Below, piece after piece: positions 12,979 to 26,072 of a stretch of DNA of 64,000 nt. The number at the start of each line of letters is the position of its first letter. Position 1 is the stretch's first letter. Source of the DNA: Sophora flavescens (lineage: Eukaryota > Streptophyta > Magnoliopsida > Fabales > Fabaceae); contig JAUPTC010000069.1 in the NCBI GenBank assembly GCA_030762895.1, forward strand, positions 62,001 through 126,000. Reading direction: 5' to 3'. The translations under genes and the position numbers were made by a program. The notes beneath the pieces were generated by a model. It was given only the letters and a program-made list of their open reading frames with translations, had not been told where the DNA came from and searched no databases.

Positions 12979-14850
12979 TGATATGATCCTAACAAGGTAC
13001 AAATATATTTTCGGATCTATCCTTGAGTGACCCAGCAAAATTATAGAAGAAGATGAAATACAAAATTGGATAAGATGAGAAATGGGAGGTAGGCGCCACA
13101 AATCCAAGGGGATTTGATAAGCCAATGTGAGGTTCGCCACAAGAATCTTGGATTCTTGATAAGAACAAGGGTTGGCTCAATGAAGAACCCAAGAGAGAAA
13201 ACACTCTCACAATTGGAATCAATCCAAAATGAACTCAAAGTTATCATTCATCATGTAATAGGTGTGTACATATAGCATAGGGAAATAAAAACCAAAGGTC
13301 ATCATAAGATGACATAAACTTCTAATAACTAGACATAACTCTCCACTAAGTGGTTATTAAAAGAACATAACTATCCTACTTAAGAAAATAATAAAAGTGG
13401 TTCCATAACTTCTAAAGGAGTTACCTAGGCATGCAAGCCAAAGGTTGATCTCCTTTGTAAGTTCCAAAAACGTGCCAGCCACCATTCATAATGGGCCTTG
13501 CTCATTCATCAAGCTTAGTGTAGCCCAATTAACATATAACTCATTTAAGGTCCAAGAATTCGTATTAAACTTGCAGCCCTTTTTCACCATGATAGAAGCC
13601 GAATTTGGTCAAGAGGCCTGAGATATGATTTGTAGATAATTCCCTAAGCTTTCCAACGCACTAAAGAATGCATCAATCAGAGATTCGTAGCTCAAGATCT
13701 GACCAAATCAAGCATACGGGTTCACCACAATGAAAATAAAATTTTCATCAAAAATATTAATTTGGCCTCAAATTGGACATCATCCTTGGTTTGCATCATT
13801 CCCTCCCTCTTGAAAAGAATTCGACCTCGAATTTATTGCCTTAAGGAGTCTTCTTTATCCTCCGGGTTCAAACACAACCATTTTGAATCCATGGGGCACC
13901 TCTCTTGGAATTGTTTCTTCAACTTCTTCAAAATAGAGTCATCACCTCTAGGCAAAGAGTTTGCATTAGTAGTCAAACAAGCATCTTTACATAGAAAGAT
14001 ATATATAGGCTGCCTTGCCAACATTGCTCCCTTCACCTTATTTTCTTTTATAGGAAGACTCTCAATTCTTCTTTCAACCTTTGCCTCAATTTTTTTCTTT
14101 TTATTTTACCCTTCAAAAATGCAGTCTCCACCTTTTTCTCAACATCTTTTTCATTCTGTTTGTTTTCCTCCATTCCCTTTTCTTCTACCTTTTTCTCATG
14201 GCTTTCTTTTTTATTACTTCTCCTTCTTTGCTTTCCTCATTCACCGAACACTCTTCATTTATTGTTTTCTCAATCATTCTTTTTTTCTCACTCTCTCCTT
14301 TCAAGTACATTTGATCTTCATACACTTGTTTTGGTGACAATGATCCAAGAGTAATTTTACGATTATTAAATACAAATGAGTACCTATTGTTGTAGACATC
14401 ATATTTCGCTTCTCGTTCAAGCTCTCCAAGGACGCCCAAGTACCAAGTGCCTTGTTTCTATAGGCACCGCATCACATAACACCTCATCCTCATATCTCCC
14501 ATTCCGGAATGGCACTCGTACTTGTTTGTTCACCATCACGTCACCGAAATCACTAAACTCCGGGATGCCCCAAATGACATACGGTTGTGGATGCTCTAGA
14601 AGAGGAAGTCCCAACTTTTTCACCATGGTGGTACTAGCTAGGTTGATGTAACCCTTTCTATCAATGACCAAGCTACATATCTTGTCCTTCACATAGCATC
14701 TAGGATAGAAAAGATCCTCCATTTTCTTGGCATCATTTTTCTTCATTAGTGACTCCATGAAGAACCCGCTAAGAAAAATTCAAACTTCCGAAAAAAAGTT
14801 GAAAAAACAAAATCATAAGTCACTCTAGGAAGGATGGCTCAGATACCAAA
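12979..14850 (-). mobile_element. F1 unit 8 (1872 bp)
   Basis: The LTR is 12979-13798. A one-base insertion (an extra A near 14419) shifts the frame after 'LGRPWRA', leaving 113 aa (14758-14417). Further T-run and A-run losses break the rest. The primer site has one substitution (CTCAGATACCA near 14840). Confidence 0.9.
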
Positions 14851-16722
14851 TGATATGATCCTAACAAGGTACAAATATATTTTCGGATCTATCCTTGAGT
14901 GACACAGCAAAATTATAGAAGAAGATGAAATACAAAATTGGATAAGATGATAAATGGGAGGTAGGCGCCACAAATCCAAGGGGATTTGATAAGCCAATGT
15001 GAGGTTCGCCACAAGAATCTTGGATTCTTGATAAGAACAAGGGTTGGCTCAATGAAGAACCCAAGAGAGAAAACACTCTCACAATTGGAATCAATCCAAA
15101 ATGAACTCAAAGTTATCATTCATCATGTAATAGGTGTGTACATATAGCATAGGGAAATAAAAACCAAAGGTCATCATAAGATGACATAAACTCCTAATAA
15201 CTAGACATAACTCTCCACTAAGTGGTTATTTAAATAACATAACTATCCTACTTAAGAAAATAATAAAAGTGGTTCCATAACTTCTAAAGGAGTTACCTAG
15301 GCATGCAAGCCAAAGGTTGATCTCCTTTGTAAGTTCCAAAAACGTGCCAGCCACCATTCATAATGGGCCTTGCTCATTCATCAAGCTTAGTGTAGCCCAA
15401 TTAACATATAACTCATTTAAGGTCCAAGAATTCGTATTAAACTTGCAGCCCTTTTTCACCATGATAGAAGCCGAACTTGGTCAAGAGGCCTGAGATATGA
15501 TTTGTAGATAATTCCCTAAGCTTTCCAACGCACTAAAGAATGCATCAATCAGAGATTCGTAGCTCAAGATCTGACCAAATCAAGCATACGGGTTCACCAC
15601 AATGAAAATAAAATTTTCATCAAAAATATTAATTTGGCCTCAAATTGGACATCATCCTTGGTTTGCATCATTCCCTCCCTCTTGAAAAGAATTCGACCTC
15701 GAATTTATTGCCTTAAGGAGTCTTCTTTATCCTCCGGGTTCAAACACAACCATTTTGAATCCATGGGGCACCTCTCTTGGAATTGTTTCTTCAACTTCTT
15801 CAAAATAGAGTCATCACCTCTAGGCAAAGAGTTTGCATTAGTAGTCAAACACGCATCTTTACATAGAAAGATATATATAGGCTGCCTTGCCAACATTGCT
15901 CCCTTCACCTTATTTTCTTTTATAGGAAGACTCTCAATTCTTCTTTCAACCTTTGCCTCAATTTTTTTCTTTTTATTTTACCCTTCAAAAATGCAGTCTC
16001 CACCTTTTTCTCAACATCTTTTTCATTCTGTTTGTTTTCCTCCATTCCCTTTTCTTCTACCTTTTTCTCATGGCTTTCTTTTTTTATTACTTCTCCTTCT
16101 TTGCTTTCCTCATTCACCGAACACTCTTCATTTATTGTTTTCTCAATCATTCTTTTTTTCTCACTCTCTCCTTTCAAGTACATTTGATCTTCATACACTT
16201 GTTTTGGTGACAATGATCCAAGAGTAATTTTACGATTATTAAATACAAATGAGTACCTATTGTTGTAGACATCATATTTCGCTTCTCGTTCAAGCTCTCC
16301 AAGGACGCCCAAGTACCAAGTGCCTTGTTTCTATAGGCACCGCATCACATAACACCTCATCCTCATATCTCCCAATCCGGAATGGCACTCGTACTTGTTT
16401 GTTCACCATCACGTCACCAAAATCACTAAACTCCGGGATGCCCCAAATGACATACGGTTGTGGATGCTCTAGAAGAGGAAGTCCCAACTTTTTCACCATG
16501 GTGGTACTAGCTAGGTTGATGTAACCCTTTCTATCAATGACCAAGCTACATATCTTGTCCTTCACATAGCATCTAGGATAGAAAAGATCCTCCATTTTCT
16601 TGGCATCATTTTTCTTCATTAGTGACTCCATGAAGAACCCGCTAAGAAAAATTCAAACTTCCGAAAAAAGTTGAAAAAACAAAATCACAAGTCACTCTAG
16701 GAAGGATGGCTCTGATACCAAA
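14851..16722 (-). mobile_element. F1 unit 9 (1872 bp)
   Basis: The LTR is 14851-15670, again with the TTTAAATAAC variant. It shares the extra A with unit 8 (near 16291), so the two descend from one broken copy. Open segments are 16631-16290 (113 aa) and 16312-15920 (130 aa). Confidence 0.9.
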
Positions 16723-18592
16723 TGATATGATCCTAACAAGGTACAAATATATTTTCGGATCTATCCTTGAGTGACCCAAACAAAATTATAGAAGAAGATG
16801 AAATACAAAATTGGATAAGATGAGAAATGGGAGGTAGGCGCCACAAATCCAAGGGGATTTGATAAGCCAATGTGAGGTTCGCCACAAGAATCTTGGATTC
16901 TTGATAAGAACAAGGGTTGGCTCAATGAAGAACCCAAGAGAGAAAACACTCTCACAATTGGAATCAATCCAAAATGAACTCAAAGTTATCATTCATCATG
17001 TAATAGGTGTGTACATATAGCATAGGGAAATAAAAACCAAAGGTCATCATAAGATGACATAAACTCCTAATAACTAGACATAACTCTCCACTAAGTGGTT
17101 ATTAAAAGAACATAACTATCCTACTTAAGAAAATAATAAAAGTGGTTCCATAACTTCTAAAGGAGTTACCTAGGCATGCAAGCCAAAGGTTGATCTCCTT
17201 TGTAAGTTCCAAAAACGTGCCAGCCACCATTCATAATGGGCCTTGCTCATTCATCAAGCTTAGTGTAGCCCAATTAACATATAACTCATTTAAGGTCCAA
17301 GAATTCGTATTAAACTTGCAGCCCTTTTTCACCATGATAGAAGCCGAATTTGGTCAAGAGGCCTGAGATATGATTTGTAGATAATTCCCTAAGCTTTCCA
17401 ACGCACTAAAGAATGCATCAATCAGAGATTCGTAGCTCAAGATCTGACCAAATCAAGCATACGGGTTCACCACAATGAAAATAAAATTTTCATCAAAAAT
17501 ATTAATTTGGCCTCAAATTGGACATCATCCTTGGTTTGCATCATTCCCTCCCTCTTGAAAAGAATTCGACCTCGAATTTATTGCCTTAAGGAGTCTTCTT
17601 TATCCTCCGGGTTCAAACACAACCATTTTGAATCCATGGGGCACCTCTCTTGGAATTGTTTCTTCAACTTCTTCAAAATAGAGTCATCACCTCTAGGCAA
17701 AGAGTTTGCATTAGTAGTCAAACAAGCATCTTTACATAGAAAGATATATATAGGCTGCCTTGCCAACATTGCTCCCTTCACCTTATTTTCTTTTATAGGA
17801 AGACTCTCAATTCTTCTTTCAACCTTTGCCTCAATTTTTTTCTTTTTATTTTACCCTTCAAAAATGCAGTCTCCACCTTTTTCTCAACATCTTTTTCATT
17901 CTGTTTGTTTTCCTCCATTCCCTTTTCTTCTACCTTTTTCTCATGGCTTTCTTTTTTATTACTTCTCCTTCTTTGCTTTCCTCATTCACCGAACACTCTT
18001 CATTTATTGTTTTCTCAATCATTCTTTTTTTCTCACTCTCTCCTTTCAAGTACATTTGATCTTCATACACTTGTTTTGGTGACAATGATCCAAGAGTAAT
18101 TTTACGATTATTAAATACAAATGAGTACCTATTGTTGTAGACAACATATTTCGCTTCTCGTTCAGCTCTCCAAGGACGCCCAAGTACCAAGTGCCTTGTT
18201 TCCATAGGCACCGCATCACATAACACCTCATCCTCATATCTCCCAATCCGGAATGGCACTCGTACTTGTTTGTTCACCATCACGTCACCAAAATCACTAA
18301 ACTCCGGGATGCCCCAAATGACATACGGTTGTGGATGCTCTAGAAGAGGAAGTCCCAACTTTTTCACCATGGTGGTACTAGCTAGGTTGATGTAACCCTT
18401 TCTATCAATGACCAAGCTACATATCTTGTCCTTCACATAGCATCTAGGATAGAAAAGATCCTCCATTTTCTTGGCATCATTTTTCTTCATTAGTGACTCC
18501 ATGAAGAACCCACTAAGAAAAATTCAAACTTTCGAAAAAAGTTGAAAAAACAAAATCATAAGTCACTCTAGGAAGGATGGCTCGATACCAAA
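16723..18592 (-). mobile_element. F1 unit 10 (1870 bp)
   Basis: The LTR is 16723-17543 (821 bp). The frame is open from 18502 to 17930 (190 aa) up to a short T run. The primer site at the right end has the one-base deletion. This is the last unit with mostly left-subfamily markers. Confidence 0.9.
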
Positions 18593-20463
18593 TGATATTA
18601 TACTAACAAGGAACAAATATATTTTCGGATCTATCCTTGAGTGACCAAACAAAATTATAGAAGAAGATGAAATACAAAATTGGATAAGATGAGAAATGGG
18701 AGGTAGGCGCCACAAATCCAAGGGGATTTGATAAGCCAATGTGAGGTTCGCCACAAGAATCTTGGATTCTTGATAAGAACAAGGGTTGGCTCAATGAAGA
18801 ACCCAAGAGAGAAAACACTCTCACAATTGGAATCAATCCAAAATGAACTCAAAGTTATCATTCATCATGTAATAGGTGTGTACATATAGCATAGGGAAAT
18901 AAAAACCAAAGGTCATCATAAGATGACATAAACTCCTAATAACTAGACATAACTCTCCACTAAGTGGTTATTAAAAGAACATAACTATCCTACTTAAGAA
19001 AATAATAAAAGTGGTTCCATAACTTCTAAAGGAGTTACCTAGGCATGCAAGCCAAAGGTTGCTCTCCTTTGTAAGTTCCAAAAACGTGCCAGCCACCATT
19101 CATAATGGGCCTTGCTCATTCATCAAGCTTAGTGTAGCCCAATTAACATATAACTCATTTAAGGTCCAAGAATTCGTATTAAACTTGCAGCCCTTTTTCA
19201 CCATGATAGAAGCCGAATTTGGTCAAGAGGCCTGAGATATGATTTGTAGATAATTCCCTAAGATTTCCAACTCCCCAAAGAATGCATCAATCGGAGATTC
19301 GTAGCTCAAGATATGACCAATTCAAGAATACGGGTTCACCACAATGAAAATAAAATTTTCATCAAAAATATTAATTTGGCCTCAAATTGGACATCATCCT
19401 TGGTTTGCATCATTCCCTCCCTCTTGAAAAGAATTCGACCTCGAATTTATTGCCTTAAGGAGTCTTCTTTATCCTCCGGGTTCAAACACAACCATTTTGA
19501 ATCCATGGGGCACCTCTCTTGGAATTGTTTCTTCAACTTCCTTCAAAATAGAGTCATCACCTCTAGGCAAAGAGTTTGCATTAGTAGTCAAACAAGCATC
19601 TTTACATAGAAAGATATATATAGGCTGCATTTCAAACATTGCTCCCTTCCCATTTTTTTCCTTTATATGAATACTCTCAATTCTTATTTCAACCCTTGCC
19701 TCACTTTTTTTATTTTTATTTTCCCCTTCAAAAATGCAGTCTCCACCTTTTTCTCAACATCTTTTTCATTCTGTTTGTTTTCCTCCATTCCCTTTTCTTC
19801 TACCTTTTTCTCATGGCTTTCTTTTTTATTACCTCTCCTTCTTTGCTTTCCACATTCACCGAACACTCTTCTTTTATTGTTTTCTCAATCATTCTTTTTT
19901 TCTCACTCTCTCCTTTCAAGTACATTTGATCTTCATACACTTGTTTTGGTGACAATGATCCAATAGTAATTTTACGATTATTAAATACAAATGAGTACCT
20001 ATTGTTGTAGACATCATATCTCGCTTGTCGTTCAATCCTCCATGGACGCCCAAGTAACAAGTGCCTTGTTTCCATGGGCACCACATCATATAACACCTCA
20101 TCTTCATATCTCCCAATCCGGAATGCCACTCGTACTTGTTTGTTCACCATCACGTCACCAAAATCACTAAACTCCGGGATGCCCCAAATGACATACGGTT
20201 GTGGATGCTCTAGAAGAGGAAGTCCCAACTTTTGCACCATGGTGGTACTAGCTAGGTTGATGTAACCCTTTCTATCAATGACCAAGCTACATATCTTGTC
20301 CTTCACATAGCATCTAGAATAGAAAAGATCCTCCATTTTCTTGGCATCATTTTTCTTCATTAGTGACTCCATGAAGAACCCACTAAGAAAAATTCAAACT
20401 TTCGAAAAAAATTGGAGAAACAAAATCATAAGTCACTCTAGGAAGGATGGCTCTGATACCAAA
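18593..20463 (-). mobile_element. F1 unit 11, divergent border unit
   Basis: The LTR is 18593-19412. This unit mixes markers: GGTTGCTCTCC and the protease sequence are of the right subfamily, while the LTR end GGAACAAATATATT is intermediate. It also has many private changes, for example around 19262-19280 and 19628-19700. The frame is open from 20372 to 19800 (190 aa). It lies exactly where the two subfamilies meet. Confidence 0.88.
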
Positions 20464-22335
20464 TGATATGATCCTAACAAGGAACAAATATATTTTCGGA
20501 TCTATCCTTGAGTGACCAAACAAAATTATAGAGAAGATGAAATACAAAATTGGATAAGATGAGAAATGGGAGGTAGGCGCCACAAATCCAAGGGGATTTG
20601 ATAAGCCAATGTGAGGTTCGCCACAAGAATCTTGGATTCTTGATAAGAACAAGGGTTGGCTCAATGAAGAACCCAAGAGAGAAAACACTCTCACAATTGG
20701 AATCAATCCAAAATGAACTCAAAGTTATCATTCATCATGTAATAGGTGTGTACATATAGCATAGGGAAATAAAAACCAAAGGTCATCATAAGATGACATA
20801 AACTCCTAATAACTAGACATAACTCTCCACTAAGTGGTTATTAAAAGAACATAACTATCCTACTTAAGAAAATAATAAAAGTGGTTCCATAACTTCTAAA
20901 GGAGTTACCTAGGCATGCAAGCCAAAGGTTGCTCTCCTTTGTAAGTTCCAAAAACGTGCCAGCCACCATTCATAATGGGCCTTGCTCATTCATCAAGCTT
21001 AGTGTAGCCCAATTAACATATAACTTATTTAAGGTCCAAGAATTCGTATTAAACTTGCAGCCCGTTTTCACCATGATAGAAGCCGAATTTGGTCAAGAGG
21101 CCTGAGATATGATTTGTAGATAATTCCCTAAGATTTCCAACGCACTAAAGAATGTATCAATCGGAGATTCGTAGCTCAAGATATGACCAATTCAAGAATA
21201 CGGGTTCACCACAATGAAAATAAAATTTTCATCAAAAATATTAATTTGGCCTCAAATTGGACATCATCCTTGGTTTGCATCATTCCCTCCCTCTTGAAAA
21301 GAATTCGACCTCGAATTTATTGCCTTAAGGAGTCTTCTTTATCCTCCGGGTTCAAACACAACCATTTTGAATCCATGGGGCACCTCTCTTGGAATTGTTT
21401 CTTCAACTTCCTTCAAAATAGAGTCATCACCTCTAGGCAAAGAGTTTGCATTGGTAGTCAAACAAGCATCTTTACATAGAAAGATATATATAGGCTGCCT
21501 TGCCAACATTGCTCCCTTCACCTTATTTTCCTTTATAGGAAGACTCTCAATTCTTCTTTCAACCCTTGCCTCAATTTTTTTATTTTTATTTTCCCCTTCA
21601 AAAATGCAGTCTCCACCTTTTTCTCAACATCTTTTTCATTCTGTTTGTTTTCCTCCATTCCCTTTTCTTCTACCTTTTTCTCATGGCTTTCTTTTTTTAT
21701 TACCTCTCCTTCTTTGCTTTCCACATTCACCGAACACTCTTCTTTTATTGTTTTCTCGATCATTCTTTTTTTCTCACTCTCTCCTTTCAAGTACATTTGA
21801 TCTTCATACACTTGTTTTGGTGACAATGATCCAATAGTAATTTTACGATTATTAAATACAAATGAGTACCTATTGTTGTAGACATCATATCTCGCTTGTC
21901 GTTCAATCCTCCATGGACGCCCAAGTAACAAGTGCCTTCGTTTCCATGGGCACCACATCACATAAAACGTCATCTTCATATCTCCCAATCCGGAATGGCA
22001 CTCGTACTTGTTTGTTCACCATCACGTCACCAAAATCACTAAACTCCGGGATGCTCCAAATGACATACGGTTGTGGATGCTCTAGAAGAGGAAGTCCCAA
22101 CTTTTGCACCATGGTGGTACTAGCTAGGTTGATGTAACCCTTTCTATCAATGACCAAGCTACATATCTTGTCCTTCACATAGCATCTAGAATAGAAAAGA
22201 TCCTCCATTTTCTTGGCATCATTTTTCTTCATTAGTGACTCCATGAAGAACCCACTAAGAAAAATTCAAACTTTCGAAAAAAATTGGAGAAACAAAATCA
22301 TAAGTCACTCTAGGAAGGATGGCTCTGATACCAAA
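20464..22335 (-). mobile_element. F1 unit 12, transitional unit
   Basis: The LTR is 20464-21282 (819 bp). The frame is open from 22244 to 21903 (113 aa) and then shifts at an extra C near 21937. The rest reads in another frame at 21988-21533. Units further right carry both this insertion and a compensating one-base deletion, so unit 12 preserves the intermediate state. Confidence 0.9.
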
Positions 22336-24204
22336 TGATATGATCCTAACAAGGAACATATATATTTTCGGATCTATCCTTGAGTGACCAAACAGAATTA
22401 TGAGAAGATGAAATACAAAATTGGATAAGATGAGAAATGGGAGGTAGGCGCCACAAATCCAAGGGGATTTGATAAGCCAATGTGAGGTTCGCCACAAGAA
22501 TCTTGGATTCTTGATAAGAACAAGGGTTGGCTCAATGAAGAACCCAAGAGAGAAAACACTCTCACAAATGGAATCAATCCAAAATGAACTCAAAGTTATC
22601 ATTCATCATGTAATAGGTGTGTACATATAGCATAGGGAAATAAAAACCAAAGGTCATCATAAGATGACATAAACTCCTAATAACTAGACATAACTCTCCA
22701 CTAAGTGGTTATTAAAAGAACATAACTATCCTACTTAAGAAAATAATAAAAGTGGTTCCATAACTTCTAAAGGAGTTACCTAGGCATGCAAGCCAAAGGT
22801 TGCTCTCCTTTGTAAGTTCCAAAAACGTGCCAGCCACCATTCATAATGGGCCTTGCTCATTCATCAAGCTTAGTGTAGCCCAATTAACATATAACTTATT
22901 TAAGGTCCAAGAATTCGTATTAAACTTGCAGCCCGTTTTCACCATGATAGAAGCCGAATTTGGTCAAGAGGCCTGAGATATGATTTGTAGATAATTCCCT
23001 AAGATTTCCAACGCACTAAAGAATGTATCAATCGGAGATTCGTAGCTCAAGATATGACCAATTCAAGAATACGGGTTCACCACAATGAAAATAAAATTTT
23101 CATCAAAAATATTAATTTGGCCTCAAATTGGACATCATCCTTGGTTTGCATCATTCCCTCCCTCTTGAAAAGAATTCGACCTCGAATTTATTGCCTTAAG
23201 GAGTCTTCTTTATCCTCCGGGTTCAAACACAACCATTTTGAATCCATGGGGCACCTCTCTTGGAATTGTTTCTTCAACTTCCTTCAAAATAGAGTCATCA
23301 CCTCTAGGCAAAGAGTTTGCATTGGTAGTCAAACAAGCATCTTTACATAGAAAGATATATATAGGCTGCCTTGCCAACATTGCTCCCTTCACCTTATTTT
23401 CCTTTATAGGAAGACTCGCAATTCTTCTTTCAACCCTTGCCTCAATTTTTTTATTTTTATTTTCCCCTTCAAAAATGCAGTCTCCACCTTTTTCTCAACA
23501 TCTTTTTCATTCTGTTTGTTTTCCTCCATTCCCTTTTCTTCTACCTTTTTCTCATGGCTTTCTTTTTTTATTACCTCTCCTTCTTTGCTTTCCACATTCA
23601 CCGAACACTCTTCTTTTATTGTTTTCTCGATCATTCTTTTTTCTCACTCTCTCCTTTCAAGTACATTTGATCTTCATACACTTGTTTTGGTGACAATGAT
23701 CCAATAGTAATTTTACGATTATTAAATACAAATGAGTACCTATTGTTGTAGACATCATATCTCGCTTGTCGTTCAATCCTCCATGGACGCCCAAGTAACA
23801 AGTGCTTCGTTTCCATGGGCACCACATCACATAAAACGTCATCTTCATATCTCCCAATCCGGAATGGCACTCGTACTTGTTTGTTCACCATCACGTCACC
23901 AAAATCACTAAACTCCGGGATGCTCCAAATGACATACGGTTGTGGATGCTCTAGAAGAGGAAGTCCCAACTTTTGCACCATGGTGGTACTAGCTAGGTTG
24001 ATGTAACCCTTTCTATCAATGACCAAGCTACATATCTTGTCCTTCACATAGCATCTAGAATAGAAAAGATCCTCCATTTTCTTGGCATCATTTTTCTTCA
24101 TTAGTGACTCCATGAAGAACCCACTAAGAAAAATTCAAACTTTCGAAAAAAATTGGAGAAACAAAATCATAAGTCACTCTAGGAAGGATGGCTCTGATAC
24201 CAAA
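22336..24204 (-). mobile_element. F1 unit 13 (1869 bp)
   Basis: The LTR is 22336-23153. It is the first unit with the full set of right-subfamily markers. The frame is open from 24113 to 23631 (160 aa) and is cut by a short T run near 23637. Its pattern of run lengths is the same as in unit 24. Confidence 0.9.
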
Positions 24205-26072
24205 TGATATGATCCTAACAAGGAACATATATATTTTCGGATCTATCCTTGAGTGACCAAACAGAATTATAGAAGATGAAATACAAAATTGGATAAGATG
24301 AGAAATGGGAGGTAGGCGCCACAAATCCAAGGGGATTTGATAAGCCAATGTGAGGTTCGCCACAAGAATCTTGGATTCTTGATAAGAACAAGGGTTGGCT
24401 CAATGAAGAACCCAAGAGAGAAAACACTCTCACAAATGGAATCAATCCAAAATGAACTCAAAGTTATCATTCATCATGTAATAGGTGTGTACATATAGCA
24501 TAGGGAAATAAAAACCAAAGGTCATCATAAGATGACATAAACTCCTAATAACTAGACATAACTCTCCACTAAGTGGTTATTAAAAGAACATAACTATCCT
24601 ACTTAAGAAAATAATAAAAGTGGTTCCATAACTTCTAAAGGAGTTACCTAGGCATGCAAGCCAAAGGTTGCTCTCCTTTGTAAGTTCCAAAAACGTGCCA
24701 GCCACCATTCATAATGGGCCTTGCTCATTCATCAAGCTTAGTGTAGCCCAATTAACATATAACTTATTTAAGGTCCAAGAATTCGTATTAAACTTGCAGC
24801 CCGTTTTCACCATGATAGAAGCCGAATTTGGTCAAGAGGCCTGAGATATGATTTGTAGATAATTCCCTAAGATTTCCAACGCACTAAAGAATGTATCAAT
24901 CGGAGATTCGTAGCTCAAGATATGACCAATTCAAGAATACGGGTTCACCACAATGAAAATAAAATTTTCATCAAAAATATTAATTTGGCCTCAAATTGGA
25001 CATCATCCTTGGTTTGCATCATTCCCTCCCTCTTGAAAAGAATTCGACCTCGAATTTATTGCCTTAAGGAGTCTTCTTTATCCTCCGGGTTCAAACACAA
25101 CCATTTTGAATCCATGGGGCACCTCTCTTGGAATTGTTTCTTCAACTTCCTTCAAAATAGAGTCATCACCTCTAGGCAAAGAGTTTGCATTGGTAGTCAA
25201 ACAAGCATCTTTACATAGAAAGATATATATAGGCTGCCTTGCCAACATTGCTCCCTTCACCTTATTTTCCTTTATAGGAAGACTCGCAATTCTTCTTTCA
25301 ACCCTTGCCTCAATTTTTTTTTTTTTATTTTCCCCTTCAAAAATGCAGTCTCCACCTTTTTCTCAACATCTTTTTCATTCTGTTTGTTTTCCTCCATTCC
25401 CTTTTCTTCTACCTTTTTCTCATGGCTTTCTTTTTTATTACCTCTCCTTCTTTGCTTTCCACATTCACCGAACACTCTTCTTTTATTGTTTTCTCGATCA
25501 TTCTTTTTTTCTCACTCTCTCCTTTCAAGTACATTTGATCTTCATACACTTGTTTTGGTGACAATGATCCAATAGTAATTTTACGATTATTAAATACAAA
25601 TGAGTACCTATTGTTGTAGACATCATATCTCGCTTGTCGTTCAATCCTCCATGGACGCCCAAGTAACAAGTGCTTCGTTTCCATGGGCACCACATCACAT
25701 AAAACGTCATCTTCATATCTCCCAATCCGGAATGGCACTCGTACTTGTTTGTTCACCATCACGTCACCAAAATCACTAAACTCCGGGATGCTCCGAATGA
25801 CATACGGTTGTGGATGCTCTAGAAGAGGAAGTCCCAACTTTTGCACCATGGTGGTACTAGCTAGGTTGATGTAACCCTTTCTATCAATGACCAAGCTACA
25901 TATCTTGTCCTTCACATAGCATCTAGAATAGAAAAGATCCTCCATTTTCTTGGCATCATTTTTCTTCATTAGTGACTCCATGAAGAACCCACTAAGAAAA
26001 ATTCAAACTTTCGAAAAAAATTGGAGAAACAAAATCATAAGTCACTCTAGGAAGGATGGCTCTGATACCAAA
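24205..26072 (-). mobile_element. F1 unit 14 (1868 bp)
   Basis: The LTR is 24205-25021 (817 bp, the standard right-subfamily length). The frame is open from 25981 to 25409 (190 aa) up to a short T run. One private change turns 'VIWSIPE' into 'VIRSIPE'. Confidence 0.9.
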
